Shown: positions 8,930 through 16,894 of the stretch, in pieces | Layout: each line of letters opens with the position of its first letter | Numbering within the stretch: position 1 is the first letter of the stretch | Assembly (NCBI GenBank): GCA_015061985.1 | Contig: SUVN01000004.1 | Span: forward strand, 45,961-109,960 | DNA: 64,000 bases | Direction: 5' to 3' | DNA from: Akkermansiaceae bacterium | Lineage (GTDB): Bacteria; Verrucomicrobiota; Verrucomicrobiia; Verrucomicrobiales; Akkermansiaceae | Made by a program: the position numbers and the translations under genes | Notes under the pieces: model-generated | The model's input: the letters and a program-made list of their open reading frames with translations, nothing else | Told to the model about the DNA's origin: nothing | Database searches by the model: none

Positions 8930-10530
8930 GGTGTCGCGGTGTCCTTATTTGGCGGCAGGATCGGCCTGCTTTTTTGCTCAGCGGCTTTCTTGGCGGCCTC
9001 CTCCTTTTTCTTCTCTTCTTCCTCGTTTACGATTTCGATGGACTGATCCTCCGTCTGCATCGCTTTTTCTCTTTCGATGGCATCCAGCGCGTTGTTAATC
9101 TGAGCTTCTGCGCTGGAAACGGCGCGATTCAGCTGATTGGTGCTTCTCTCCAGCGAGTGTTGCAGCGCGCGGATGTCGCGGGTGCGCTGGCGGATTTCAT
9201 TCATGATGGCGCGATTCTCATCCAGCATGGGTTTACGGTACTCCTGCGGCATGGTGTTAGCGCGGAGCGAGGAAATGGTTTGCAGGCTTTCGTCATCGCG
9301 CAATATTTTTTCTGCTGCTTCCAGATTGCCGCAAACAAGCTGATTGCGCGCCTCATCCATAGTGGTCCAGTACCGCTGCAGCAGCTCCGGCACACAGCCT
9401 GCCTCTTCGGAAATTTTGGTGTAATCATTGCGGCGGAGCGTGTCATTTACCTTGTTGAGGCAGTTGGTGAGCATCTTCATGTTGCGGGAGCTCGGGGTGT
9501 ACCAGACCTTCGCGACCTCTTCGCCATTGCGCTTGAAGTAGGCCTCCATCTTTTCAAACTCCTCGTTATCGGAGTCATTCATGGCTTCTGCTCTCTGTGC
9601 CGGCAGTTTGCTGCGCTTCTTTTTCTCCGCTGCCTGCATGCGAGTCCACCGCTTCTGCAAATCTTTCAGCGTCTGGAGATACCAAGCGTGTGCCTGCTTG
9701 TATTCGGGAGCACCCTGATAGCGCTCAAAGAGAATCTCAAACTTGTCAAGCCCACCTACCTTGCGTCGGCTCTTCTTCTCTTTCATGTCTATCACCATGG
9801 CATTGTAGGCAGCCGTGGCATCTTTCAGGAATTTGTCTCGATCATCCGGCCGCACGGAGAACTGGTAATCCGCCACTCCGGCGGCATTGAACTTCACCTG
9901 AAGCTCTGCCACCTGCAGAGAGAGTTTATCCATTTCTTCCAACTGTTGATTGACGCGGGTCTTGGTGTTGGAACAGATTGAGGTCAGCGTGCGCGAGGGT
10001 TTCTGAATGCCGGCAAGCTCCTTGTCAATCAGCTGGACTTTTTCCCTGAGACGAAGGGTAACATCCTTGGCCTTATCCTCACCGGAAACCTGCTTCAAGT
10101 TGGCATCCTCGAATTCCGGAGCCTGCGGAGCAGGGGCTGTTGCTGATTCTGCGGCTGTGTTACCCTCATCTTTCTTATCGGCATTGTCGGCAGGCTGTTC
10201 GCCATCTTTCTTCTCCGCTTCGCCCGGCTGTGCTGTATCAGCCTGGGCTTGCTCTGCCGGCTTGTCCTCTGCCGGGGCAGGCTGCTCTTTGGCCGGAGTC
10301 TGAACCTCTACCTCACGCATGGCCAGAATGGAAGAAGAGGGGATTTCCTTTGTTACCACCTTGCCGTCACGGTTCTTGCCACGGAATTTCGTGGAGGTAT
10401 CACTCCTGTAGATGACGGTGCATTCTGTAAAACGCTCGGAATTAGAAAGATGGATGGTGTACACCGGGGCGGCTTGCAGCACGGTGGCAGAAAGCGCAAG
10501 CAGGGCAAATATGGAAAGAGGACGTTTCAT
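8926..10530 (-). CDS. Exported coiled-coil protein of unknown function
   Basis: 534 residues beginning with a clear signal peptide (MKRPLSIFALLALSATVLQA). Residues 22-75 look like a small beta domain (VYTIHLSNSERFTECTVIYR...). An acidic Ala/Pro/Glu/Lys linker spans about 78-145, followed by long charged helices likely to form coiled coils, and a Lys/Glu-rich tail. It is the first gene of a three-gene overlapping set. A weak promoter candidate (TTTACC, 18 bp, TACTAT on the minus strand) lies within 60 bp upstream. The architecture suggests a structural or scaffold protein of the periplasm. No family is recognised. Confidence 0.7.
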   Translation of the reverse strand: MKRPLSIFALLALSATVLQAAPVYTIHLSNSERFTECTVIYRSDTSTKFRGKNRDGKVVTKEIPSSSILAMREVEVQTPAKEQPAPAEDKPAEQAQADTAQPGEAEKKDGEQPADNADKKDEGNTAAESATAPAPQAPEFEDANLKQVSGEDKAKDVTLRLREKVQLIDKELAGIQKPSRTLTSICSNTKTRVNQQLEEMDKLSLQVAELQVKFNAAGVADYQFSVRPDDRDKFLKDATAAYNAMVIDMKEKKSRRKVGGLDKFEILFERYQGAPEYKQAHAWYLQTLKDLQKRWTRMQAAEKKKRSKLPAQRAEAMNDSDNEEFEKMEAYFKRNGEEVAKVWYTPSSRNMKMLTNCLNKVNDTLRRNDYTKISEEAGCVPELLQRYWTTMDEARNQLVCGNLEAAEKILRDDESLQTISSLRANTMPQEYRKPMLDENRAIMNEIRQRTRDIRALQHSLERSTNQLNRAVSSAEAQINNALDAIEREKAMQTEDQSIEIVNEEEEKKKEEAAKKAAEQKSRPILPPNKDTATP

Positions 10531-10620
10531 GAAAAGAATTATCAGTTATACCCCAACATAGTATCATATTATTGTACCACAGGTAAACATCAAAAACGCT
10601 GCTGTGAACAAAATGACAGA

Positions 10621-10658
10621 TAAAAGCCCTTTTCCCGGGGAAGAAAAGGGCTTTTTTT
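10621..10658. terminator. Rho-independent terminator downstream of pyrD
   Basis: AAAAGCCCTTTTC (10622-10634) pairs with GAAAAGGGCTTTT (10643-10655). The T run is longer on the plus strand, but the only gene ending here is pyrD, on the minus strand, where four T follow the stem. Confidence 0.7.
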
Positions 10659-10667
10659 ACAGGAATA

Positions 10668-11714
10668 TCAGGCTTGACCTGCGTAATAATCCCGTATGCT
10701 TCCGGCTGCCGCCTGTACCAGAGGCGGCCCATTGTAGATGAATCCGGAATACAACTGCACCAGAGAGGCTCCTGCCTTGATTTTTTCGACAGCATCCTCC
10801 GGGGTGGTGATACCACCCACGCCGATGATGGGGATTCTTCCGTTGAGCTCGGCGGCAAAGGCGGCAAGCGTTTCATTGGCTCGATTGTAAAGCGGCTTGC
10901 CGGACATGCCACCGCTTTCGCAGGCGGCGGGGGATTTCTCCACACCTTCGCGGGATGTTGTCGTGTTGGTGCAGATGAGGCCGTCCAGCTGGCAATCCAG
11001 GAAAACGCGGGAAAGCTCACGGATGCGTTCTTCGCTCATATCCGGGGAAACTTTGAGCACCAGCGGAACGTAGCGCCCGGTATCGCTGGTCAGATTGGCC
11101 TGCTCGCTCTTCAGGATGGAGAGGAGGTCTGCCGCCGAGTCTGCCTTGGCCAACTCCTGAAGATTCGGCACATTGGGACAGGAGAAATTGATGGCAACAT
11201 AATCCGCCACATCCCACACGGCTCGCAGACAGGCCAGATAGTCCTGATGCGCTTCCTTGTTGGGCGTGACTTTGTTCTTGCTGATATTGACACCGAGGAT
11301 GCCTTTGAAGTTACGGGTGCGGCGAATGTTGTCCACTCCTTCATCCACGCCGGGATTGTTGATGCCCATGTGGTTGATGATGGCTTGCTCCGGTATGCAG
11401 CGGAAGAGCCGGGGTTTGGGATTGCCGGGTTGCGGGCGCGGGGTCAGCGTGCCGACTTCCACGAAGCCGAACCCGAGGTGGCCGAACGCGGCGACGGTGT
11501 TGGCTTCCTTGTCCATACCTGCGGCAAGGCCGACACGATTCGGGAACTTGAGCCCCATGACGGTGACCGGGTCATCCACGGGTGCCGGGAACATGTTTTG
11601 GAGAAGGTGCAGGCGCTCTGCCATTCTCAGCCCCTTGAGGGTGACGTGATGAGCCGTCTCCGGATCCAGACAGAAGAGAAATTTCTTGGCAAGTTGATAT
11701 AGTTGACTATTCAC
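10668..11714 (-). CDS. pyrD: Quinone-dependent dihydroorotate dehydrogenase (class 2)
   Basis: Oxidises dihydroorotate to orotate in pyrimidine synthesis, passing electrons through FMN to membrane quinone. At 348 residues it is the class 2 length, with the N-terminal helical extension (YQLAKKFLFCLDPETAHHVT) that contacts quinone and the membrane. Visible motifs are the FMN region GLAAGMDKEA, VEVGTLTPRPQPGN, the NFSCPNVPNL segment with the catalytic serine of class 2, and IIGVGGITTPEDA. The start is a GTG. A candidate promoter (TTGTAT, 17 bp, CATTAT) immediately precedes it and would give an almost leaderless message. Confidence 0.93.
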   Translation of the reverse strand: MNSQLYQLAKKFLFCLDPETAHHVTLKGLRMAERLHLLQNMFPAPVDDPVTVMGLKFPNRVGLAAGMDKEANTVAAFGHLGFGFVEVGTLTPRPQPGNPKPRLFRCIPEQAIINHMGINNPGVDEGVDNIRRTRNFKGILGVNISKNKVTPNKEAHQDYLACLRAVWDVADYVAINFSCPNVPNLQELAKADSAADLLSILKSEQANLTSDTGRYVPLVLKVSPDMSEERIRELSRVFLDCQLDGLICTNTTTSREGVEKSPAACESGGMSGKPLYNRANETLAAFAAELNGRIPIIGVGGITTPEDAVEKIKAGASLVQLYSGFIYNGPPLVQAAAGSIRDYYAGQA

Positions 11715-11775
11715 GGTTGCAGATAATGTGCTTGAGAGCTACTCTATACAAATACGGGATAAAATCAATCCTTTT

Positions 11776-12645
11776 TTATTCCTCTTCGACGGTTTGGGTG
11801 ACTCTTCCGATGGCAGAGCAGGAAAATTCTACGGTGTCGCCGGGTTTGAGATAGCGGGGAGGTGTCATCCCCATGCCGACACCGCCGGGAGTGCCGGTAG
11901 AGACGACATCGCCCGGGTTGAGGGTCATGAATTGTGATACGTAGGCCACCAGTTGCGCTACGGGCATGATGAGTTGTGACGTGTTTGCCTGCTGGCGAAG
12001 CTCGCCGTTGACTCGTAACTCCAGGGCCAGATTATCCGGATTGGGAATTTCATCTTTTGTTACCAGCACCGGGCCGAAGGGGGCAAAGGTGTCATAGCTC
12101 TTGCCCATGGTCCATTGTCCGGCGTGCTCCAGTTGCCACGCGCGCTCCGAATAGTCGCACATGAGGGTGTAACCAACGATGGCACGGCGGGCTTCCGCTT
12201 CCGAAGCGCGGTGCAGGGTATCGCCGATAATCACGGCCAGCTCCACTTCATAATCCAGTTTACGGGCTCCGGTCGGGTTGAGGACGTAGGACAGGTCTGA
12301 GCTGATAGCAGAGGTAGCCTTCATGAAAATGGAAGGCTCAGTCGGAGCATCGCCGCTGAACTCCTTTGCGTGATCGGCATAGGTTTTGCCCAGGCAGACC
12401 AGAGAACAGGGCTGCACATGCAGGGCAGAGGAAACGGCCAGTCCTTTCATGTCCACGGGTACCCCATCCTCTGCACCCTTGGCAATCCAGGTTTCTATCT
12501 CCTTGCGCAATTTCTTGCCACCTGGCAACATGGCCGCCCAGAGCTGCTCGTCCTGAGCCGTTACATCGATGAAGCACCCCCGCTTGGGAACCCAGAGGCC
12601 GATGGTGCTTTCTCCCTCTTCATCTACGTAATATTGAAGTCTCAT
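11776..12645 (-). CDS. Fumarylacetoacetate hydrolase family protein
   Basis: 289 residues with the FAH fold: an N-terminal small domain and a C-terminal domain carrying metal ligands in KLDYEVELAVIIG and the acid CDYSERAWQ. CLGKTYADHAKEF and GDVVSTGTPGGVGMG are further family signatures. Members hydrolyse or decarboxylate oxo-acids (fumarylpyruvate, oxaloacetate, hydroxyhepta-dienedioate), and the exact substrate cannot be read here. It lies 24 bp downstream of a lipoprotein gene on the same strand, so cotranscription is likely, but that neighbour does not hint at a pathway. Confidence 0.85.
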   Translation of the reverse strand: MRLQYYVDEEGESTIGLWVPKRGCFIDVTAQDEQLWAAMLPGGKKLRKEIETWIAKGAEDGVPVDMKGLAVSSALHVQPCSLVCLGKTYADHAKEFSGDAPTEPSIFMKATSAISSDLSYVLNPTGARKLDYEVELAVIIGDTLHRASEAEARRAIVGYTLMCDYSERAWQLEHAGQWTMGKSYDTFAPFGPVLVTKDEIPNPDNLALELRVNGELRQQANTSQLIMPVAQLVAYVSQFMTLNPGDVVSTGTPGGVGMGMTPPRYLKPGDTVEFSCSAIGRVTQTVEEE

Positions 12646-12669
12646 GCTAGTGAGGTCAGTAAAAAGGAA

Positions 12670-13320
12670 TCAGTTCCAGCCGTCCAGCGTGTCCGGCACG
12701 TCCAGCAGCTTGTCCGGGATATCGTTTCGTGTCGGTTCCTGACGGGGTTGCGGCTCAGGCTCGGGAATCGGGGCAATTTCCGGTTCTGATTCCGGAGGCA
12801 CTGTGGTGACAAACGGCGATTGCCCGGCATCAGAAATGGCAGAGGTAGAGTGGAAGTCCGGCAGAGATTCGTCTGAAGCCATGTCGGTTTCTGCGGTGAT
12901 GTTAACATCCTCCTGCGGCAGATCTTCCTCATTCTCGTTCCCGGCAGCAATGCTGCGGTACAGGAAAACGCGGTCACCCTTGATGACGGTGCCGGAGCGG
13001 ATGTCGGCCACAATGATGTTACCCCTGCGGTGCTGGCCGCTTGAGACCATCAGGTTGCCCACCCGGTCAATGGCACCATCTGCCGGATGAGAAATCAGCA
13101 CCGTGCCCTCTTTCGGCATGGGGCCGATGATGCGCAGCAGGGCAAAATGGCGCTCCGGGATTACCTGATGAACAGCCCCCAGGTGGAGGGGGGGCGGTAT
13201 TTTGGCCGTTTCCTCTTCTTTCTCTTCTCCTTCTGTGTGTTTCTGTTGTTGGAATACGCTGCAGGAGGGTTGCGCGCATGCCAGAGCCAGCACCAGAGCG
13301 AGAGAGAGCCACTTCGTCAT
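12670..13320 (-). CDS. Lipoprotein of unknown function
   Basis: 216 residues from the ATG at 13320, which I prefer because it opens a proper lipoprotein signal (MTKWLSLALVLALACAQPSC, with the lipid-bearing Cys at residue 20). A longer frame to 13356 would add twelve residues that contain the promoter. A beta-rich domain at about residues 40-125 includes GTVLISHPADGAIDRVGNLM and RGNIIVADIRSGTVIKGDRV. The tail is rich in Pro and Glu. No known family is recognised. The message should be leaderless. Confidence 0.7.
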   Translation of the reverse strand: MTKWLSLALVLALACAQPSCSVFQQQKHTEGEEKEEETAKIPPPLHLGAVHQVIPERHFALLRIIGPMPKEGTVLISHPADGAIDRVGNLMVSSGQHRRGNIIVADIRSGTVIKGDRVFLYRSIAAGNENEEDLPQEDVNITAETDMASDESLPDFHSTSAISDAGQSPFVTTVPPESEPEIAPIPEPEPQPRQEPTRNDIPDKLLDVPDTLDGWN

Positions 13321-13327
13321 ACCCCGC

Positions 13328-13356
13328 AGCCTACACCAAAACAAGCAGGTCGTCAA
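13328..13356 (-). promoter_or_regulatory. Leaderless-type promoter of the lipoprotein gene
   Basis: On the minus strand: TTGACG (13351-13356), 17 bp, TAGGCT (13328-13333). The start predicted 7 nt downstream is 13321, one base before the ATG. Confidence 0.6.
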
Positions 13357-13382
13357 GCCGCTTTTACGCTGTCATTGCGGCA

Positions 13383-13925
13383 TCAGCAGAATGGCTTGTT
13401 CTCCATGCAAGTGCAAGTCTCTGCTGTAGGCGTGTAATGGCTGAGAATTACAGCCGGAATGTGGGCAAAGAGCAGGGTGGTTGAGCTTTCTGTCCCTGTG
13501 CTTTCTTGTTTCAGGATGCTGATGAGGTCTGAGCCATGCCGTTTGATAATGCAATCCGGGATGTCTTCTGCCGGGAGGGTATGGATGAGGTTTCCTGTGG
13601 CGGTGATGTAGCTGATGGCTCGGTGATTGGTGAAGAGGTAGGTCTGCCTGGAAAGAATCTTGCGTTTGAGTGTGGGGGCAACAGCAAAGGCAATGGTGAA
13701 GATGATGAGCAGTCCGGGGATGAAACTGTATGAACAGAAATTGTGGAGCATGATGATAGGTTCTGTCGGATACAGAATCCGAAAGCTGTTCACCGGAAGG
13801 ACTATCAGGATGAGCAGCGGGATGTATTCGCTCCATCGCTGAGCAGGTAATTGGGCTCGGCCTTGCCAGATTATTTCTTCGCCGTCCTGTAGCGTAATGG
13901 AAGAGGGGAGATGCATGGAATGCAT
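13383..13925 (-). CDS. Membrane protein with a bacterial PH-like domain
   Basis: 180 residues. An N-terminal LQDGEEIIWQGRAQ resembles the start of bacterial PH (bPH2/DUF304-type) proteins. Two hydrophobic segments follow (about residues 33-50 and 65-87), and then a cytoplasmic beta domain starting SRQTYLFTNHRAISYITATG, the typical YxlTnxRxi pattern. Such proteins are inner-membrane and of mostly unknown role. The C-terminus is Cys-rich (TAETCTCMENKPFC), which is unusual. An in-frame ATG nine bases downstream of the first is an alternative start. The assignment is by pattern only. Confidence 0.6.
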   Translation of the reverse strand: MHSMHLPSSITLQDGEEIIWQGRAQLPAQRWSEYIPLLILIVLPVNSFRILYPTEPIIMLHNFCSYSFIPGLLIIFTIAFAVAPTLKRKILSRQTYLFTNHRAISYITATGNLIHTLPAEDIPDCIIKRHGSDLISILKQESTGTESSTTLLFAHIPAVILSHYTPTAETCTCMENKPFC

Positions 13926-14021
13926 GCTATCAGATCAGCAGAATATGACAAGTGAAAATGTTGAAATTCATCAGGTAGAGTTTTTTTGCTCCTCATTAGT
14001 CGCTGCCGTCTATGGCTTTAT

Positions 14022-14372
14022 CTACTCTCTGCGCCAGGCTTCCAGGACAGCGTTGGCCTCTTCGGTCATTTTATCCGGATTCTTGAGCATGGGGGTAAGT
14101 ATGATACCCTTATAATAGCCCCACCCCGGGGTCGGAGCAAAAAAGAACTGAGAGTCCGGCTGAGCTTTGGCAAGGCGTTTATTCAGTTCCGCATATCCGG
14201 CAAGAGCGTTGTTGTACGGACGGTCACAATCAGCCAAATATGTTGTTTCGCAGTGATATTTTGAAAAATCTGCTTTGTAGTAGTTTCCCGTATAGGGTAA
14301 GATAATTCGCAGAAGACAGAACAGAAGCCACGCCGCCACTATCCCCAGATATAATCGCTTCAGTAGTTTCAT
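14022..14372 (-). CDS. Small membrane-anchored protein of unknown function
   Basis: 116 residues with one N-terminal hydrophobic segment (LYLGIVAAWLLFCLLRIILP), then a soluble part containing two Cys (YHCETTYLADCDRPYN) that could form a disulphide in the periplasm. It overlaps the preceding gene by 4 bp (ATGA), so the two are coupled. No family is recognised. Confidence 0.55.
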   Translation of the reverse strand: MKLLKRLYLGIVAAWLLFCLLRIILPYTGNYYKADFSKYHCETTYLADCDRPYNNALAGYAELNKRLAKAQPDSQFFFAPTPGWGYYKGIILTPMLKNPDKMTEEANAVLEAWRRE

Positions 14373-14767
14373 TGTTCCCCTCCGGTTTTTGTTTCATTCG
14401 CGGTAATCCATTTCTGTACAACCGTTTTCCAGTCTGTTTCGGGGGTGTTCGTTCTCCATGCAAGAGCGGGGTACACATGAATCAGCTCCAGTTCTCCCAT
14501 CGCAGTAGGGACGGCCAGTACACACTCTTCCGGAAAGACCTCAACCAGAGGAGCCGGACTCCACATGCAACCTTGTATGGATGCCTTCAGGGTTTGATTC
14601 AGCTCCGCCACATGTTGTTCCGTTAACAGATGTGGCGGCACATGTGTCAAGGGATGCCGTTCCAGAATATAGGCGCCGGGCAGACAAAATATTATCAATA
14701 AAGTCCCGAAAATCCATGCCACGGGAGCCAACAGAACCCACCCGACTGCTTTCATCAAGGTTCGCAT
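14369..14767 (-). CDS. Small membrane-anchored protein of unknown function
   Basis: 132 residues from the ATG at 14767. The frame is open further upstream to 14923, but that extension would run through the pfkA terminator and stop codon. The N-terminus is a membrane segment (VGWVLLAPVAWIFGTLLIIF) and the rest looks soluble. No Shine-Dalgarno sequence is seen at either candidate ATG (14767 or 14755). Nothing identifies the function. Overlap with the next gene suggests that the two proteins work together. Confidence 0.55.
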   Translation of the reverse strand: MRTLMKAVGWVLLAPVAWIFGTLLIIFCLPGAYILERHPLTHVPPHLLTEQHVAELNQTLKASIQGCMWSPAPLVEVFPEECVLAVPTAMGELELIHVYPALAWRTNTPETDWKTVVQKWITANETKTGGEQ

Positions 14768-14849
14768 GCGGGTATTGTATATCCGGCCCCTTGCTTGAGT
14801 CAATAGTGTTTCGTCTTTGTAACCCATTTGTAACACATGAACCGTGCCG

Positions 14850-14884
14850 AAAACAAAACGGGAGCTGCGGTAGGCAGCTCCCGT
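14850..14884 (-). terminator. Terminator of the phosphofructokinase gene
   Basis: On the minus strand an 11-bp stem, ACGGGAGCTGC with GCAGCTCCCGT (14858-14868 and 14874-14884), is followed by TTTTGTTTTC. Confidence 0.85.
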
Positions 14885-14909
14885 GGATAAAAGCGTCTTA
14901 TCAGTATCT

Positions 14910-16166
14910 TTACAGCTCAGCAACCGGCTTGGCCAGCACCTTGCGGAGACGGGCGAAGCGGGGAAGAGCCTGCACGGTCTTCATGCCGGGCTCACCCTGA
15001 ATGAGGGGCAGAGCGTAGTCGATGAAGGCCATCTCCACACCGTTACCGGCGGCGTTGATCCATTCGCGGGGCACCTTGCGCTCGAAGTTGGCCACCTGAG
15101 CGAGGGGCAGGAGCTTGGTGTTGCAGACGTACTGACCGTACAGCTCGCTGCGTTCGAAGGCGACCATCATGTCAGTCTTGCCCTCAACGGCGGCGGTCAC
15201 GGCAGCCTTACCGGCCTGGTAAGCTTCCATGGCATCCGTGGTGGAGGCCAGGTGCGTGGCGCAGCGCTGCAGCAGGGACGGCTCGATGGCGCGAACCTTG
15301 GCAGAGGTGATGCGGGCGCGGACAACATCTGCCAGCTTGTTGGCGAGACCACCGAGCTGGGCGTGGCCGAAACCGTCGTTGCCGTTGGTCTTGGCCTCGG
15401 AGATGAACTTGCCGTCCTTGTCGTGGATACCCTCGGAAACCACCACCATGCACTTGCCGGTGGCCTTGTAGATGCGCTCCACGTCAGCCAGGAAGGACTC
15501 CATGTCGAAGTCAACCTCCGGGAGGTAGATGAGGTCGGGGCCGGCACCGGCGTAGTTGGCCAGAGCGGAAGCGGCGGTGAGCCAGCCGGCGTGGCGGCCC
15601 ATCACCTCAATGATGGTGACCATGCCGGTGTCGTAGCAGCAGGCATCGTGCTTCACCTCCATGCAGGAAGTGGCGATGTACTTGGCGGCAGAGGCGAAAC
15701 CGGGGCAGTGGTCAGTGCCGAAGAGGTCGTTATCGATGGTCTTGGGGATGCCCATGACGCGGCACTCATAGCCGCTCTTCTGCATGAACTTGGAAATCTT
15801 GTTGCAGGTGTCCATGGAGTCGTTACCACCGTTGTAGAAGAAGTAACGCACGTCGTACTTCTTGAAGGTTTCGAGAATCTTCTCGTAGTCGGTGGGGTCG
15901 ACATCGGGGTCCTTCATCTTGTAACGGCAGGTACCGAGGGCAGAGGAGGGCGTGAACTTGAGCAGTTCCAGCTCCACGGGGTCTTCCAGACCCATGTCAT
16001 AGAGCAGGCCGTTGAGTACGCCGGTAATACCGTTGGCAGCACCCAGAACGCGGGTAATCTGCGGAGCGTTGAGAGCTGTCTGCACAGCGCCGAGTACGCT
16101 GGCGTTAATCACAGCGGTAGGACCGCCGGACTGACCGATGATGCATGCACCTTTGAGTTCGTTCAT
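14910..16166 (-). CDS. pfp: Pyrophosphate-dependent 6-phosphofructokinase
   Basis: Phosphorylates fructose 6-phosphate to the 1,6-bisphosphate. The 418-residue protein begins with the phosphofructokinase loop CIIGQSGGPTAVINAS. The phosphoryl-donor motif reads YNGGNDSMDT near residue 105: where ATP enzymes have GGDGS, the second position from the end is Asp, the residue associated with pyrophosphate use. The following PKTIDND has Lys rather than the Gly of ATP enzymes, again the pyrophosphate type. VEVMGRHAGWLTAASAL is the substrate-binding segment. If correct, glycolysis here is reversible at this step and saves ATP. It has its own promoter and terminator. Confidence 0.85.
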   Translation of the reverse strand: MNELKGACIIGQSGGPTAVINASVLGAVQTALNAPQITRVLGAANGITGVLNGLLYDMGLEDPVELELLKFTPSSALGTCRYKMKDPDVDPTDYEKILETFKKYDVRYFFYNGGNDSMDTCNKISKFMQKSGYECRVMGIPKTIDNDLFGTDHCPGFASAAKYIATSCMEVKHDACCYDTGMVTIIEVMGRHAGWLTAASALANYAGAGPDLIYLPEVDFDMESFLADVERIYKATGKCMVVVSEGIHDKDGKFISEAKTNGNDGFGHAQLGGLANKLADVVRARITSAKVRAIEPSLLQRCATHLASTTDAMEAYQAGKAAVTAAVEGKTDMMVAFERSELYGQYVCNTKLLPLAQVANFERKVPREWINAAGNGVEMAFIDYALPLIQGEPGMKTVQALPRFARLRKVLAKPVAEL

Positions 16167-16256
16167 ATCGAAGAGTCGAGGTATTATTGTGATGGTTGAT
16201 TGCGTGTTCCGTTCTCGAAACAGCGCAGATGGTGTGCTGCGACGTGCAGCCGCGCA

Positions 16257-16285
16257 ATTCTAGCAGTTAACAAACGGTTTGGCAA
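16257..16285 (-). promoter_or_regulatory. Promoter of the phosphofructokinase gene
   Basis: On the minus strand: TTGCCA (16280-16285), 17 bp, TAGAAT (16257-16262). The start is predicted near 16250, giving a leader of about 84 nt, longer than at most genes here. Confidence 0.75.
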
Positions 16286-16801
16286 GCAAAATTGCTGGAA
16301 TAGCTGCGTTGATAAGGTGTTTTTATGCCGAAAATCTGTCAGTTGATTCGATTCGCTGTAAAAGAATCCGCACTCGGTGGCGGGGGGGGCGAATCCTGAA
16401 AAGCGTTCCGGTATTTCACGGTTGAAATCAAATTGCCCGGATAAAAGGGCGCTTGCAGCGGTTGCCATGGTCTCTACTGATATTCCGGGTAAAATGTTGA
16501 TAGCCGGTGTAGAATAAATGCGCCGATTATCGAGACCTTGCTGCCTTTTAGTTTTGCGCGTGGAATGGAATTCTATCGTTAGATGTACCGTTAGTAAAAA
16601 GATGCTTTTTCGGGTTCCTTTTGTGGTTAATTGCGGGGTGGGTTGCTGCTTATTTCGCGAGTGTACACCATTACAATGCGATAGGCTGATTCTATTGAAT
16701 ATGCGTGGATTTGCGAAAAAACGGAAGCTCCGGAATCACCTCCTGCTCTCGGTTCGGCATTTTGCTGTGTTTTTATTTTCAGCCTGTGGCAAGCTTTTGG
16801 C
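16286..16801. other. Intergenic stretch without recognisable genes
   Basis: About 500 bp between the divergent promoters of the phosphofructokinase gene and the giant secreted-protein gene. Short open frames occur on both strands, but none has a plausible start context or protein-like composition. There is a G8 run near 16381-16388. I see no strong terminator or RNA gene. Confidence 0.4.
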
Positions 16802-16830
16802 TCGACATCGCATTTGAAATCCGATATCAT
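16802..16830 (+). promoter_or_regulatory. Palindrome-containing promoter of the giant PEP-CTERM protein gene
   Basis: TCGACA (16802-16807), a 17-bp spacer and TATCAT (16825-16830). The spacer is TCGCATTTGAAATCCGA, a near-perfect palindrome. The same palindrome fills the spacer of the PEP-CTERM gene promoter at 58960-58988. The start is predicted near 16837, leaving a leader of about 58 nt. A repressor bound here would block polymerase directly. Confidence 0.65.
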
Positions 16831-16894
16831 GCAGACAATGTTCCGGGGGTGGAGCTGTGCTCTGCCCGCGCCAAATGCGAACCGTTCCTCCACT

